From Sulfuricystis sp964478415 (lineage in GTDB: Bacteria; Pseudomonadota; Gammaproteobacteria; Burkholderiales; Rhodocyclaceae), in the NCBI GenBank assembly GCA_964478415.1, contig CAYZII010000007.1:1-51021 (forward strand): a stretch of DNA of 51,021 nucleotides, in the 5' to 3' direction. Positions 1 to 7,249 of the stretch are shown one piece after another (the stretch's first letter is position 1; the number at the start of each line of letters is the position of its first letter). The translations under genes were made by a program, and so were the position numbers. Below the pieces are notes generated by a model. That model was not told the origin of the DNA. It made no database searches and was given only the letters and a program-made list of their open reading frames with translations.

Positions 1-70
1 CCAGGATGCCGATGATCGCGACGACGATCATCAGTTCGATCAGGGTAAAGCCTTGCTGAATCTTGCGCAT
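1..70 (-). CDS. pilA: Type IV major pilin, N-terminal part only (cut by window edge)
   Basis: The visible 23 residues read MRKIQQGFTLIELMIVVAII and then GIL. This is the class III leader of a type IV pilin: a short basic leader ending in Gly, the PilD cleavage site G/F, Glu at mature position 5 and a hydrophobic helix that both anchors the subunit in the inner membrane and forms the pilus core. A ribosome site GGAGAG lies five bases before the ATG at 70. The gene runs off the left edge, so whether it is the major pilin or a minor pseudopilin cannot be settled; the strong sigma-54 promoter upstream favours the major subunit. Confidence 0.9.
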   Translation of the reverse strand, partial: MRKIQQGFTLIELMIVVAIIGIL

Positions 71-116
71 TTTTCTCTCCTTTGCAAAAAGCATCACATG
101 ATGCTTGTCGACATTA

Positions 117-132
117 TGCAAGACCCATGCCC
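117..132 (-). promoter_or_regulatory. Sigma-54 (-24/-12) promoter for the pilin gene
   Basis: On the minus strand the sequence reads GGGCATGGGTCTTGCA, with GG and GC separated by exactly ten bases, close to the consensus TGGCAC-N5-TTGCW. The predicted start site lies near 105, giving a leader of about 35 nt. Pilin genes of many proteobacteria use RpoN with PilS/PilR, so the match fits the context. An 8-bp perfect inverted repeat with a 2-base centre (89-106) sits at the predicted transcript start and may form a 5' structure. Confidence 0.75.
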
Positions 133-204
133 AGGAAGACAAGCCAGTGTTTCGCCCCTTTCGAGACTCGCTGCCACCTCCCAACTGCCGCGAATGAAAC
201 AAAA

Positions 205-221
205 GTGACAAATTTCGTCAC
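205..221. promoter_or_regulatory. Dyad about 100 bp upstream of the pilin start site, possible PilR/enhancer site
   Basis: GTGACAAATTTCGTCAC is a nearly perfect 17-bp palindrome. It lies about 100-116 bp upstream of the predicted sigma-54 transcript start, where enhancer-binding proteins such as PilR usually bind, and it contains TGTC on the minus strand, the core of known PilR sites. The regulator is inferred; only the symmetry and the position are seen. Confidence 0.4.
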
Positions 222-425
222 CCACCCCCTCACGCCAGCGCAGGGCTACGCGGGAAAAGCCCAAGGGCAAACGGCGGCCAGGTCGGCTGGGGGGAATCGA
301 CGCGGCGTTTTTCGAGCCCTGCCCGAGGAGGAGCTGGCCGTTTGGGAGCAGAAATGAGGTATTTGCTCTGCAAGCTTCCGTCCATCTGCACCTATGGACG
401 CGGCGATTGGGTGTGGTGGCAGGCA

Positions 426-581
426 TCAGCGTGGCTGCCAGATGTTGGGCAGGAAGGAATCGAGGTCGCCCGCCTTGGCCAGGGCTATTGCATACGCAAA
501 TGTCGTAGACCCTTGAGAGAAATCGTTCGCGGTCAAGGGGTGATGATATGGTCCTGTGGACTCTGATGGAATCGGGTCTAG
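426..581 (-). pseudogene. C-terminal fragment of an unidentified protein
   Basis: A 51-codon open stretch without a start ends at TGA 426-428. Its last residues are AKAGDLDSFLPNIWQPR and it contains the stretch HPLTANDFSQGS. Codon use is strongly biased to G/C at third positions, as in real genes here. The family is not recognised. An in-frame stop at 582-584 and the start of the insertion-sequence remnant at about 606 bound it upstream, so it looks like the 3' end of a gene whose front was lost when the element landed. Confidence 0.45.
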
Positions 582-605
582 TCACGATTTTTGTCGGGGG
601 TAGAG

Positions 606-1405
606 ATGACGCAGAGCGACGCCTTTGCGGAACTGCCAGAGCCGCTCATAGGGCCGGCACGACGGCACGATTTGATCGAGAGGCTCGTCATGGCGCTGGG
701 CGCGGTGTTGTGTGGAGCGGACACTTGGGTGGCTGTGGCCGAATGGGCCGAAGACAACGAAGGGTGATTGAAGCGCTATCTGGTGTGGGCGCACCGCACG
801 CCCTCGCACGACACTTTCAGCCGGGTGTCTCGCCTGCTGGACGCCAAGGTGTTCGAAGCCTGTTTCCGGCAATGGATCGGCAGCCTGGTCGGTGTCATTG
901 CCGGGGTCGTCGCCATCGACGGCAAGACCGCCTGCGGTTCCCGGGATGACCGCAACACGGCGCTGCACACCATCAGCGCGTTCGCCACGGCCAGCGGCCT
1001 GTGCCTGGGACAGGAGCATACGCGTGGCAAAGGTAACGAGATTGCCGCCATCCAGACGCCGCTCGACACCCTAGTGCTCAAAGGGCGGCCACACCTCGAC
1101 CGCGGGGGCCTTCTACAACGGCAGCCAAGGCATCACCAATGCCAAACCTTCCCAAGGCAGTGCGTAGTCATTGGGGGATCGAGAACAGTCTGCATTGGGT
1201 ACTCGATGTCACGTTCCGCGAGGACGATTGCCGCGTGCGCAAAGTTCAGGCGCCACATAACTTCGCCACCTTGCGCAAGTTCGCCCTCTCCTGACTGCGC
1301 CAGGATACACGCTACCCCAAACGAAGCTTGCGCTCCCGCCGCAAAACCGCCGAGAGACTCCCAGATTACCGCGCTGCCCTCCTCGGCCTTGCCCCCAGAG
1401 AGTAA
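606..1405 (+). pseudogene. ISAs1-family transposase, degenerate
   Basis: The reading resembles ISAs1-family (H-repeat type) transposases: an N-terminal DDE-associated part (VLCGADTWVAVAEWAEDNEG), then HRTPSHDTFSRV, AIDGKTACGS and a C-terminal part HWGIENSLHWVLDVTFREDD. It is broken in three ways. An in-frame TGA at 765-767 stands where the family has Trp. About 85 bases around 1085-1168 replace a much longer catalytic middle and shift the frame. A second TGA at 1292-1294 is followed in frame by RYPKRSLRSRRKTAERLPDY to TAA at 1403. It cannot be active. No clear terminal inverted repeats were found. Confidence 0.8.
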
Positions 1406-1416
1406 ATGCGATTGCC

Positions 1417-1470
1417 CTGAAACACCCGCTTGGCGATGTCGCTACCCACGACCGTTTTGCTATCATTCAT
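1417..1470 (-). mobile_element. IS110-family transposase, N-terminal stub
   Basis: Eighteen codons starting at ATG 1470 read MNDSKTVVGSDIAKRVFQ, matching the RNase-H-like DEDD start of IS110 transposases (VG-x-DIAK-x-VFQ). GGAGG precedes the start. The reading breaks at about 1416, where it abuts the 3' flank of the ISAs1 remnant. The 200 bp upstream (1471-1678) probably includes the rest of the element's left end; nothing else is recognised there. It is a scar of nested insertions next to the decarboxylase gene. Confidence 0.6.
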
Positions 1471-1678
1471 TTCGGACCCTCCGGTTTGCCTGTGAAGACC
1501 TCAGTATCTTCCACCTTGGGCACTTCGATGCCGTCGGCCCGTGAGGGTCCACTCTTCATCCCACCACCGCAGAGTTCTCCACGGCGCCAAGCGTCCTAGA
1601 ACCCTCTCTACCGAAGACAAGCAGCGCGGTGGGTTCGTATTCAGTCCTGACGGGGTGGGAGGCGTTCGTTCAATTCTC

Positions 1679-2920
1679 CTAGACAAGAACTTCCTTGACC
1701 GGCGGATGACCGAGAAACGCCTGCGGACTGGCGCTCGCCCCATAGGCCCCGGACTGGAAGATCACCACGAGATCACCCGGCTCGGCGCGTGGCAACATCA
1801 TCCGGTCAGCCAACAGATCGAGCGGCGTGCATAAAGGGCCGACCACCGTCACCGGCTCCTTTTCCGCCGCTGCCATTTTGTTACCGATCGCCACCGGATA
1901 ATTCTTGCGGATCACCTGCCCGAAGTTGCCGGATGCCGCGAGATGATGATTCAGTCCCCCGTCACAGACCAGGAAGACCTGTCCGCGCGAGAGCTTGCGA
2001 TCCAGCACCCGTGTTACAAAAATGCCTGCCTCGCCGACGAGAAAACGCCCCAGCTCGATCACGAGTGTGGCGTCCGGCAGTTCCGTGCGGGCCCGATCGG
2101 TGAGCATGGCCAGATTGGCGCCGATCGGTGCCAGATCGAGCCGTGCTTCGCCCGGAAAATACGGAATGCCGAAGCCGCCGCCAAGATTCAGCACACGCAC
2201 CGGCAGCGGCGCGTGCTGCGCCAAACGGAGCGCGAGCTCATACGACTTCTGCTGGGCTTCGATGATCGCCTCTGCCTTCAGGTTCTGCGAGCCGGCGAAG
2301 AGATGGAAACCCTCGAAGGCGAGTCCGCGACGGGCGATTTCCGCCAATGCCGCGGGCACGGTCTCGGCATCGATGCCGAACTGCTTCGGCCCGCCACCCA
2401 TCTTCATGCCCGAGGCCTTGAGCTCGAAATCCGGATTCACGCGCACCGCGACGCGCGCCGGCAAACCCAGCGTCTGGGAAATCTCGTCCAACAGCGCAAT
2501 CTCGCGCAAGGACTCGACGTTCACCAGAATGCCCGCCGCGACGGCCTGACGTAACTCGTCCGCGCGCTTGCCCGGCCCGGCAAAGCTGATCTCGGCAGGG
2601 TGTGCCACGGCATCGAGCGCCACCTTCAACTCGCCGGCGGAAGCGACATCGATGCCATCGACCCGCCGCGCCATTTCTGCGACCAACGGTGGGAAAGGAT
2701 TCGCCTTCATCGCGTAGTGCAGCTTCACCGCTGGCGGCAGGATGGCGCGTAGTTCCCCGACACGACGCAAAAGCACGGCGCGATCGTAGGCATAGAAAGG
2801 TGTGTCGCCCACGCGGGCAGCGAGCTGCGTCAGAAGCATCCCTCCTACCAGCAGCTCGTCGCCGGCCAGCGCGAACTGATCCATTGCTGCATGCGTGGGG
2901 GGCGTTTTTTCAATCGTCAT
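1679..2920 (-). CDS. PLP-dependent decarboxylase, exosortase A system-associated
   Basis: This 413-residue protein is a fold-type III (alanine-racemase-like) decarboxylase of the diaminopimelate/ornithine decarboxylase family. The PLP lysine lies in HYAMKANP (about residue 70), the phosphate-binding glycines in NLGGGFGIPY, and the C-terminal substrate motif CTPLD is followed by QSGAYGASASP. It overlaps the 3' end of the upstream acyl-AMP ligase by 11 bp. This pairing, with an acyl carrier protein next door, is typical of the exosortase A (EpsH) exopolysaccharide loci, where the enzyme is distinct from housekeeping LysA. Substrate unknown. Confidence 0.88.
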   Translation of the reverse strand: MTIEKTPPTHAAMDQFALAGDELLVGGMLLTQLAARVGDTPFYAYDRAVLLRRVGELRAILPPAVKLHYAMKANPFPPLVAEMARRVDGIDVASAGELKVALDAVAHPAEISFAGPGKRADELRQAVAAGILVNVESLREIALLDEISQTLGLPARVAVRVNPDFELKASGMKMGGGPKQFGIDAETVPAALAEIARRGLAFEGFHLFAGSQNLKAEAIIEAQQKSYELALRLAQHAPLPVRVLNLGGGFGIPYFPGEARLDLAPIGANLAMLTDRARTELPDATLVIELGRFLVGEAGIFVTRVLDRKLSRGQVFLVCDGGLNHHLAASGNFGQVIRKNYPVAIGNKMAAAEKEPVTVVGPLCTPLDLLADRMMLPRAEPGDLVVIFQSGAYGASASPQAFLGHPPVKEVLV

Positions 2921-4508
2921 CGCGCTGCCATTCCGAGCTCAGTTTCTTGCGATCGATCTTGCCGTTCGGATTGCGCGGCAGGGGGCCGGCGCGCACCGTG
3001 ATACCTGCCGGCACCATGTAAGCCGGCATGCGTGCCCGACATTCGGCCAGCAGTGCCTCGATATCGAGACTGCCACCGGCCGGCGGAGTCGCGATCACCT
3101 GGATCGTCTGACCGAGCGTCGGATGGTCGACGCCGAACGCAACACACTCGCCGACGAGCCGGGTGGCATAGAGGATTTCCTCCACCTCGGTGGGACTGAC
3201 GCGATAGCCCGAGGTCTTGATCATCTCGTCACGACGGCCGATGAAGTAAAGAAATCCTTCCTCGTCCATCCTCACCGTATCGCCAGAGAATACCGCCAGT
3301 TCCGGGATCACCAGACCGGGCTCACGGCCAGGCAAATGCGCCGGCAATGGCTTGTAACGATTGGCTGTCTTCTCGGGATCGTTCCAATACCCCAGCGCGA
3401 CCAGCGCGCCGCGATGCACGAGCTCGCCGGGCTCGTTCGGCGCGCAGGGGGTGCCGTCCTCGCGCAACACGAGGATCTCGGCATTCGGGATCGCCTTGCC
3501 GATCGAATCCGGGCGTCGATCCACTTCTTCCGGTGGCAAATAGGTCGAGCGGAAAGCCTCGGTCAGTCCATACATCAGATACGGCTTGCTCTTCGGCAGG
3601 CGCATACGCAGCTTGGCGAGCGTCTCGCGCGGCATGCGCCCGCCGGTATTGGCGAAATAGCGCAAGTGCTCGGTGATCGAAGCGGGCCAGTCGAGATCGG
3701 CAAGCTGAATATACAGCGGTGGCACGGCGGTGAGCCCCGTCACCCGCTCGCGTTCCAGCGCTTTCAACACGTCGCGCGGCAACAGATAGTTGAGCAGCAC
3801 GACACGCGCGCCGACATGAAAGGCCGTGGTGAGCTGGCTGAAACCGGCATCGAAGGACAACGGCAACGCCGCGAGCAGCGTATCACCGGCATGGTTTTCC
3901 AGATAGCTGGCGACGCTCTTTGCGCCCATCACCATGTTGCGATGGGAGAGCACCACGCCTTTCGGCTTGCCGGTACTGCCCGAGGTATAAAGAATTGCCA
4001 CCATGTCGCCATCGATCACGCGATGGCCCGCCCGCTTGGGCAGGGCGAGCAACTCTTCCCAGCGCAAGCATCCGATTGCTCCACAGGCCGGCAGCTCCCG
4101 ACCGCCATCGACGACTACGACATGGCGCAGGTCATGGCAGCCTGGCAGCACATCGGCAAGCAGTTTCAGGCGCTCGCCCGAAGTGACCAGCACACGCACG
4201 TTGCAATCGCGCAGGATGTAAGCAACCTGCTCGGGTTTCAACAACGGATTGAGCGGCACGAACACGCCGCCAGCAGCAGCGGCGCCGAAACTGGCGATCA
4301 CCGTCTCGAAACGCTTTTCGAGGTAGATACCGACGCGCTCACCACGTGCCAGACCCAGCTCGAGCAAACCGCTGGCGCAGCGCTCCACCCCCTGCTGCAA
4401 ATCGCCATAAGACAATGACTGCCTGCCGTAGGTAAGGGCGGTCGCCGCCGCATCGCGTTCGGCTGCCAGTGAAATCAGTTCGGGAAGAAGAAAAGCTTCT
4501 TGAAACAT
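2910..4508 (-). CDS. Acyl-CoA ligase (AMP-forming), exosortase A system-associated
   Basis: A 532-residue ANL-superfamily adenylating enzyme. It shows the P-loop-like A3 motif LYTSGSTGKPKGV, the A5 motif YGLTEAF, the A7/A8 motifs SGDTVRMDEEGFLYFIGRRDEMIKTSG (seen as SGDTVR and GRRDEMIK) and the A10 lysine in NPNGKIDRKKL. The ATG at 4508 (MFQEAFLLPELI) is chosen; a longer in-frame reading would run into the divergent carrier protein gene. It probably loads an acyl or amino-acyl group onto the neighbouring carrier protein. The set matches the exosortase-A-associated ligase family; the substrate is unknown. Confidence 0.88.
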   Translation of the reverse strand: MFQEAFLLPELISLAAERDAAATALTYGRQSLSYGDLQQGVERCASGLLELGLARGERVGIYLEKRFETVIASFGAAAAGGVFVPLNPLLKPEQVAYILRDCNVRVLVTSGERLKLLADVLPGCHDLRHVVVVDGGRELPACGAIGCLRWEELLALPKRAGHRVIDGDMVAILYTSGSTGKPKGVVLSHRNMVMGAKSVASYLENHAGDTLLAALPLSFDAGFSQLTTAFHVGARVVLLNYLLPRDVLKALERERVTGLTAVPPLYIQLADLDWPASITEHLRYFANTGGRMPRETLAKLRMRLPKSKPYLMYGLTEAFRSTYLPPEEVDRRPDSIGKAIPNAEILVLREDGTPCAPNEPGELVHRGALVALGYWNDPEKTANRYKPLPAHLPGREPGLVIPELAVFSGDTVRMDEEGFLYFIGRRDEMIKTSGYRVSPTEVEEILYATRLVGECVAFGVDHPTLGQTIQVIATPPAGGSLDIEALLAECRARMPAYMVPAGITVRAGPLPRNPNGKIDRKKLSSEWQRDDD

Positions 4509-4513
4509 TACCC

Positions 4514-4542
4514 TTCTGACTGTTATTGCAACGCAATATAAT
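4514..4542 (+). promoter_or_regulatory. Putative sigma-70 promoter of the acyl carrier protein gene
   Basis: TATAAT at 4537-4542 is a perfect -10 box, 17 bp after a weak -35 (TTCTGA, 4514-4519). It predicts a leader of about 25 nt before the ATG at 4574. The same 65-bp gap must serve the divergent ligase. TTGCAACGCAA, a short dyad, overlaps the promoter and could be an operator. Confidence 0.5.
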
Positions 4543-4573
4543 GCAACCAGAAGCCTCTCTCTTCTGATTCTAA

Positions 4574-4837
4574 ATGGATATTCACTCCGAAATACGAACC
4601 CTCCTCGAAGAGACACTCGATTTGTGCGGGCGTGCGAATTCTTTTTCGAGCGAAACGCCTTTGCTCGGCGCTTTGCCGGAACTCGATTCAATGTCAGTAA
4701 TCGCCTTGCTCAATGAGATCGAAGTCCGTTTTGGCATCCACATCGATGATGAGGAAATCGATGGCAGTGTCTTTGCCACGGTGGGCAGCCTGGAGAGTTT
4801 CCTGAAGACGAAACTGGGTGTTAGTAAAGCACCTTGA
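4574..4837 (+). CDS. Acyl carrier protein, exosortase A locus type
   Basis: An 87-residue acidic protein with the phosphopantetheine attachment serine in ELDSMSV (about residue 39), followed by a helix-rich PP-binding fold. It is divergent from the acyl-AMP ligase, which is its likely loading enzyme. The DSM motif rather than DSL departs slightly from the fatty-acid AcpP consensus, which agrees with a specialised carrier. No terminator with a T-run follows; a 6-bp hairpin (4869-4890) lies in the gap to the convergent ugd. Confidence 0.85.
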   Translation: MDIHSEIRTLLEETLDLCGRANSFSSETPLLGALPELDSMSVIALLNEIEVRFGIHIDDEEIDGSVFATVGSLESFLKTKLGVSKAP

Positions 4838-4897
4838 GTTTTTCGCGCCATTCGCTACCCCGCTCCTTAGTCACCGGCTGCAAAGTGACTGGGCGGA

Positions 4898-6070
4898 TCA
4901 ATCCTGACCGAACAGGTCGCGGGTATAGACTTTGTCCAGCACATCGCGCAGCTCGTCAGTGATGCGGTTGGCGATGATGACATCGGACAGGCGCTTGAAT
5001 TCCGCGAGATCATTCACGACGCGTGAGCGGAAGAATTCCGGTTCCTGGAGCACCGGTTCATAGACGATGACTTCGATACCCTTGGCCTTGATGCGCTTCA
5101 TCACGCCCTGGATGCTCGAGGCACGGAAGTTGTCCGAACCGGCTTTCATGATCAGGCGATGGACCCCGACGATCTTCGGGTTCCTGCGCACGATCTCGTC
5201 GGCGATGAAATCCTTGCGCGTGGTGTTCGAGGCGACGATCGCCTGAATCAGGTTCTGCGGCACATCGCGGTAATTCGCCAACAGCTGCTTGGTGTCCTTT
5301 GGCAGGCAGTAACCGCCATAGCCGAAGCTTGGGTTGTTGTAGAAATTGCCGATGCGCGGATCGAGACAGACGCCTTCGATGATCTGGCGCGTATCGAGCC
5401 CGTGCGTGGCCGCGTAGGTGTCGAGCTCGTTGAAGTAGGCGACACGCATCGCGAGATAGGTATTGGCGAACAGCTTGATCGCCTCGGCCTCGGTACTGCC
5501 GGTCAGCAGGGTCGGGATGTCCTGTTTGATCGCCCCCCGTTTGAGCAGTGCGGCAAAACGTTCTGCGCGATCCGACTGTTCTCCGACGACGATGCGCGAG
5601 GGATGGAGGTTGTCGTAAAGCGCCTTGCCTTCGCGCAGGAATTCCGGCGAGAAGACCAGGTTGTCGCAGCCTAAGGCGGCGCGCGTCTTCAACGTGTAGC
5701 CAACCGGCACCGTCGATTTGATGATCATCACGGCCTGCGGCTGGATGCTCAGTACGTCACGGATCACCGCCTCGACCGAGCGGGTATTGAAGTAATTGGT
5801 CTCCGGGTCGTAGTCGGTCGGCGTGGCGATGATCACGTAGTCGGCCCCACGGTAGGCTTCCTCCTTGTCGAGCGTGGCGCGTAAGTTCAACGGCTTGTGG
5901 ACGAGGTAGTCTTCGATCTCGGCATCGACGATCGGCGAGCGCTTGGCATTGATCATCGCCACCTTCTCGGGCACCACGTCGAGAATGACGACTTCGTTGT
6001 GTTGCGCAAGCAGGATGGCATTCGATAGGCCGACATAACCGGCGCCGGCAACGGCGATCTTCATGTTCAT
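4898..6070 (-). CDS. ugd: UDP-glucose 6-dehydrogenase
   Basis: A 390-residue member of the UDP-glucose/GDP-mannose dehydrogenase family, of the short (about 388 residue) E. coli Ugd type. The N-terminal NAD site is AGAGYVGLSNA; STVPVGYT and SPEFLREGKALYD follow; the catalytic cysteine is in FGYGGYCLPKDTKQL. It makes UDP-glucuronate for polysaccharide synthesis. Its ATG (6070) overlaps the stop of the UDP-glucuronate epimerase gene as ATGA, so the two are translationally coupled; a second ATG lies two codons later. Confidence 0.93.
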   Translation of the reverse strand: MNMKIAVAGAGYVGLSNAILLAQHNEVVILDVVPEKVAMINAKRSPIVDAEIEDYLVHKPLNLRATLDKEEAYRGADYVIIATPTDYDPETNYFNTRSVEAVIRDVLSIQPQAVMIIKSTVPVGYTLKTRAALGCDNLVFSPEFLREGKALYDNLHPSRIVVGEQSDRAERFAALLKRGAIKQDIPTLLTGSTEAEAIKLFANTYLAMRVAYFNELDTYAATHGLDTRQIIEGVCLDPRIGNFYNNPSFGYGGYCLPKDTKQLLANYRDVPQNLIQAIVASNTTRKDFIADEIVRRNPKIVGVHRLIMKAGSDNFRASSIQGVMKRIKAKGIEVIVYEPVLQEPEFFRSRVVNDLAEFKRLSDVIIANRITDELRDVLDKVYTRDLFGQD

Positions 6071-7074
6071 ACCCCGAAGTAATTACGATACCAGGCAACG
6101 AAATTGGCGACTCCCTGCTCCACGGGTGTCCCCGGACGATAGTCAAAATCGCGCACCAGATCGGTAACATCGGCATAGGTGTCGGGCACGTCGCCCGGCT
6201 GTAGCGGCAATAGCTCCATCTCGGCCTTTCTGCCGAGCGCTTTTTCCAGTGCGGCGATGTAATCCATCAGCTCGACCGGCTGGTTGTTGCCGATGTTATA
6301 GACGCGCCAGGGCGCGCGGCTGGACCCCGGATCGGGCGCATCGCCGCTCCAGTCGGGATTTGCTTGTGCGGGCCGATCCAGCACGCGGATCACGCCTTCG
6401 ACGATGTCGTCGATGTAGGTGAAGTCGCGCCGGTGTTTGCCATAGTTGAATACCGGAATCTTCTCGCCGGCGAGGATCGCGCGGGTGAATTTGAACAGCG
6501 CCATGTCCGGCCGTCCCCACGGGCCATAGACGGTAAAGAAGCGTAAACCCGTCGTCGGCAGACCGTAGAGATGGCTGTAGGTGTGTGCCATCAGCTCATT
6601 GGCCTTCTTGGTCGCCGCATAGAGCGACAGCGGATGATCGACGTTGTGATGTACCGAAAAGGGCATTTTCGTATTCGCGCCATAGACGCTGGAGCTCGAC
6701 GCATAGACGAGGTGATCCACGCCATGATGACGGCAGCCTTCGAGCACGTGCCCGAAACCGACCAGATTGCTGTCGATGTAGGCGAGCGGATTTTCGAGCG
6801 AATAGCGCACGCCCGCCTGAGCGGCGAGATTGACCACACGCTGTGGCTTGTGTGTGGCAAAGGCTGCTTCCATCGCCTGACGATCAGCGATGTCGATGCG
6901 CAGGTGAGTGTAATTGGGGTGATTGGCATGCCGGGCGAGCCGCGCCTCCTTGAGTGCCGGATCGTAATAGTCGTTGTGGTTGTCGATGCCGATCACGCGA
7001 TCGCCGCGTTCGAGCAGGCGTAATGCGAGTGCGGAACCGATGAAGCCGGCAGCGCCGGTGATGAGGATTTTCAT
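6067..7074 (-). CDS. UDP-glucuronate 4-epimerase (NAD-dependent epimerase/dehydratase)
   Basis: A 335-residue extended short-chain dehydrogenase. The NAD motif is TGAAGFIGSALA, the catalytic serines are in YASSSSVYG and the YxxxK pair is in YAATKKANE. Closest in layout to CapI/WbnF-type UDP-glucuronate 4-epimerases (DNHNDYYDPALKEAR; GVRYSLENP; FTVYGPWGRPDMA). It converts UDP-glucuronate to UDP-galacturonate. Placed just upstream of ugd and overlapping it by 4 bp, so the two enzymes act in sequence. Confidence 0.9.
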   Translation of the reverse strand: MKILITGAAGFIGSALALRLLERGDRVIGIDNHNDYYDPALKEARLARHANHPNYTHLRIDIADRQAMEAAFATHKPQRVVNLAAQAGVRYSLENPLAYIDSNLVGFGHVLEGCRHHGVDHLVYASSSSVYGANTKMPFSVHHNVDHPLSLYAATKKANELMAHTYSHLYGLPTTGLRFFTVYGPWGRPDMALFKFTRAILAGEKIPVFNYGKHRRDFTYIDDIVEGVIRVLDRPAQANPDWSGDAPDPGSSRAPWRVYNIGNNQPVELMDYIAALEKALGRKAEMELLPLQPGDVPDTYADVTDLVRDFDYRPGTPVEQGVANFVAWYRNYFGV

Positions 7075-7134
7075 ATTTACAAAAGCGAGGGTTCAACTCT
7101 GATGGACCCTGGGAGAGGATGAATGTAAAGGCGG

Positions 7135-7223
7135 CTGTCGCAGCGGCTTTAGCTGCGATCAAAATCGAACCTGAAGGCGCTCCTACATCAGCGACACCAT
7201 CGCGCCTGAAGGCTCTTCTACAC
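7135..7223. repeat. REP-like repeat cluster
   Basis: The 175-bp gap holds two near-identical direct copies. One is TCGAACCTGAAGGC followed by GCTCCTACA (7165-7187). The other is TCGCGCCTGAAGGC followed by TCTTCTACA (7200-7222). A palindrome TCGCAGC-N7-GCTGCGA lies at 7138-7158. This is the form of REP/BIME elements seen between genes in many proteobacteria, and may stabilise the transcript of the upstream tviB-like gene or end it. Confidence 0.6.
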
Positions 7224-7249
7224 TTCCCATTCTAAGGGACAAACGGAGT

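Noticed and set aside
94..585. 163-codon open frame on the minus strand upstream of the pilin gene
   Set aside because: It runs through the sigma-54 promoter and is in a different frame from the better-supported gene fragment ending at 426; its composition is Arg/Pro-rich as in chance frames.
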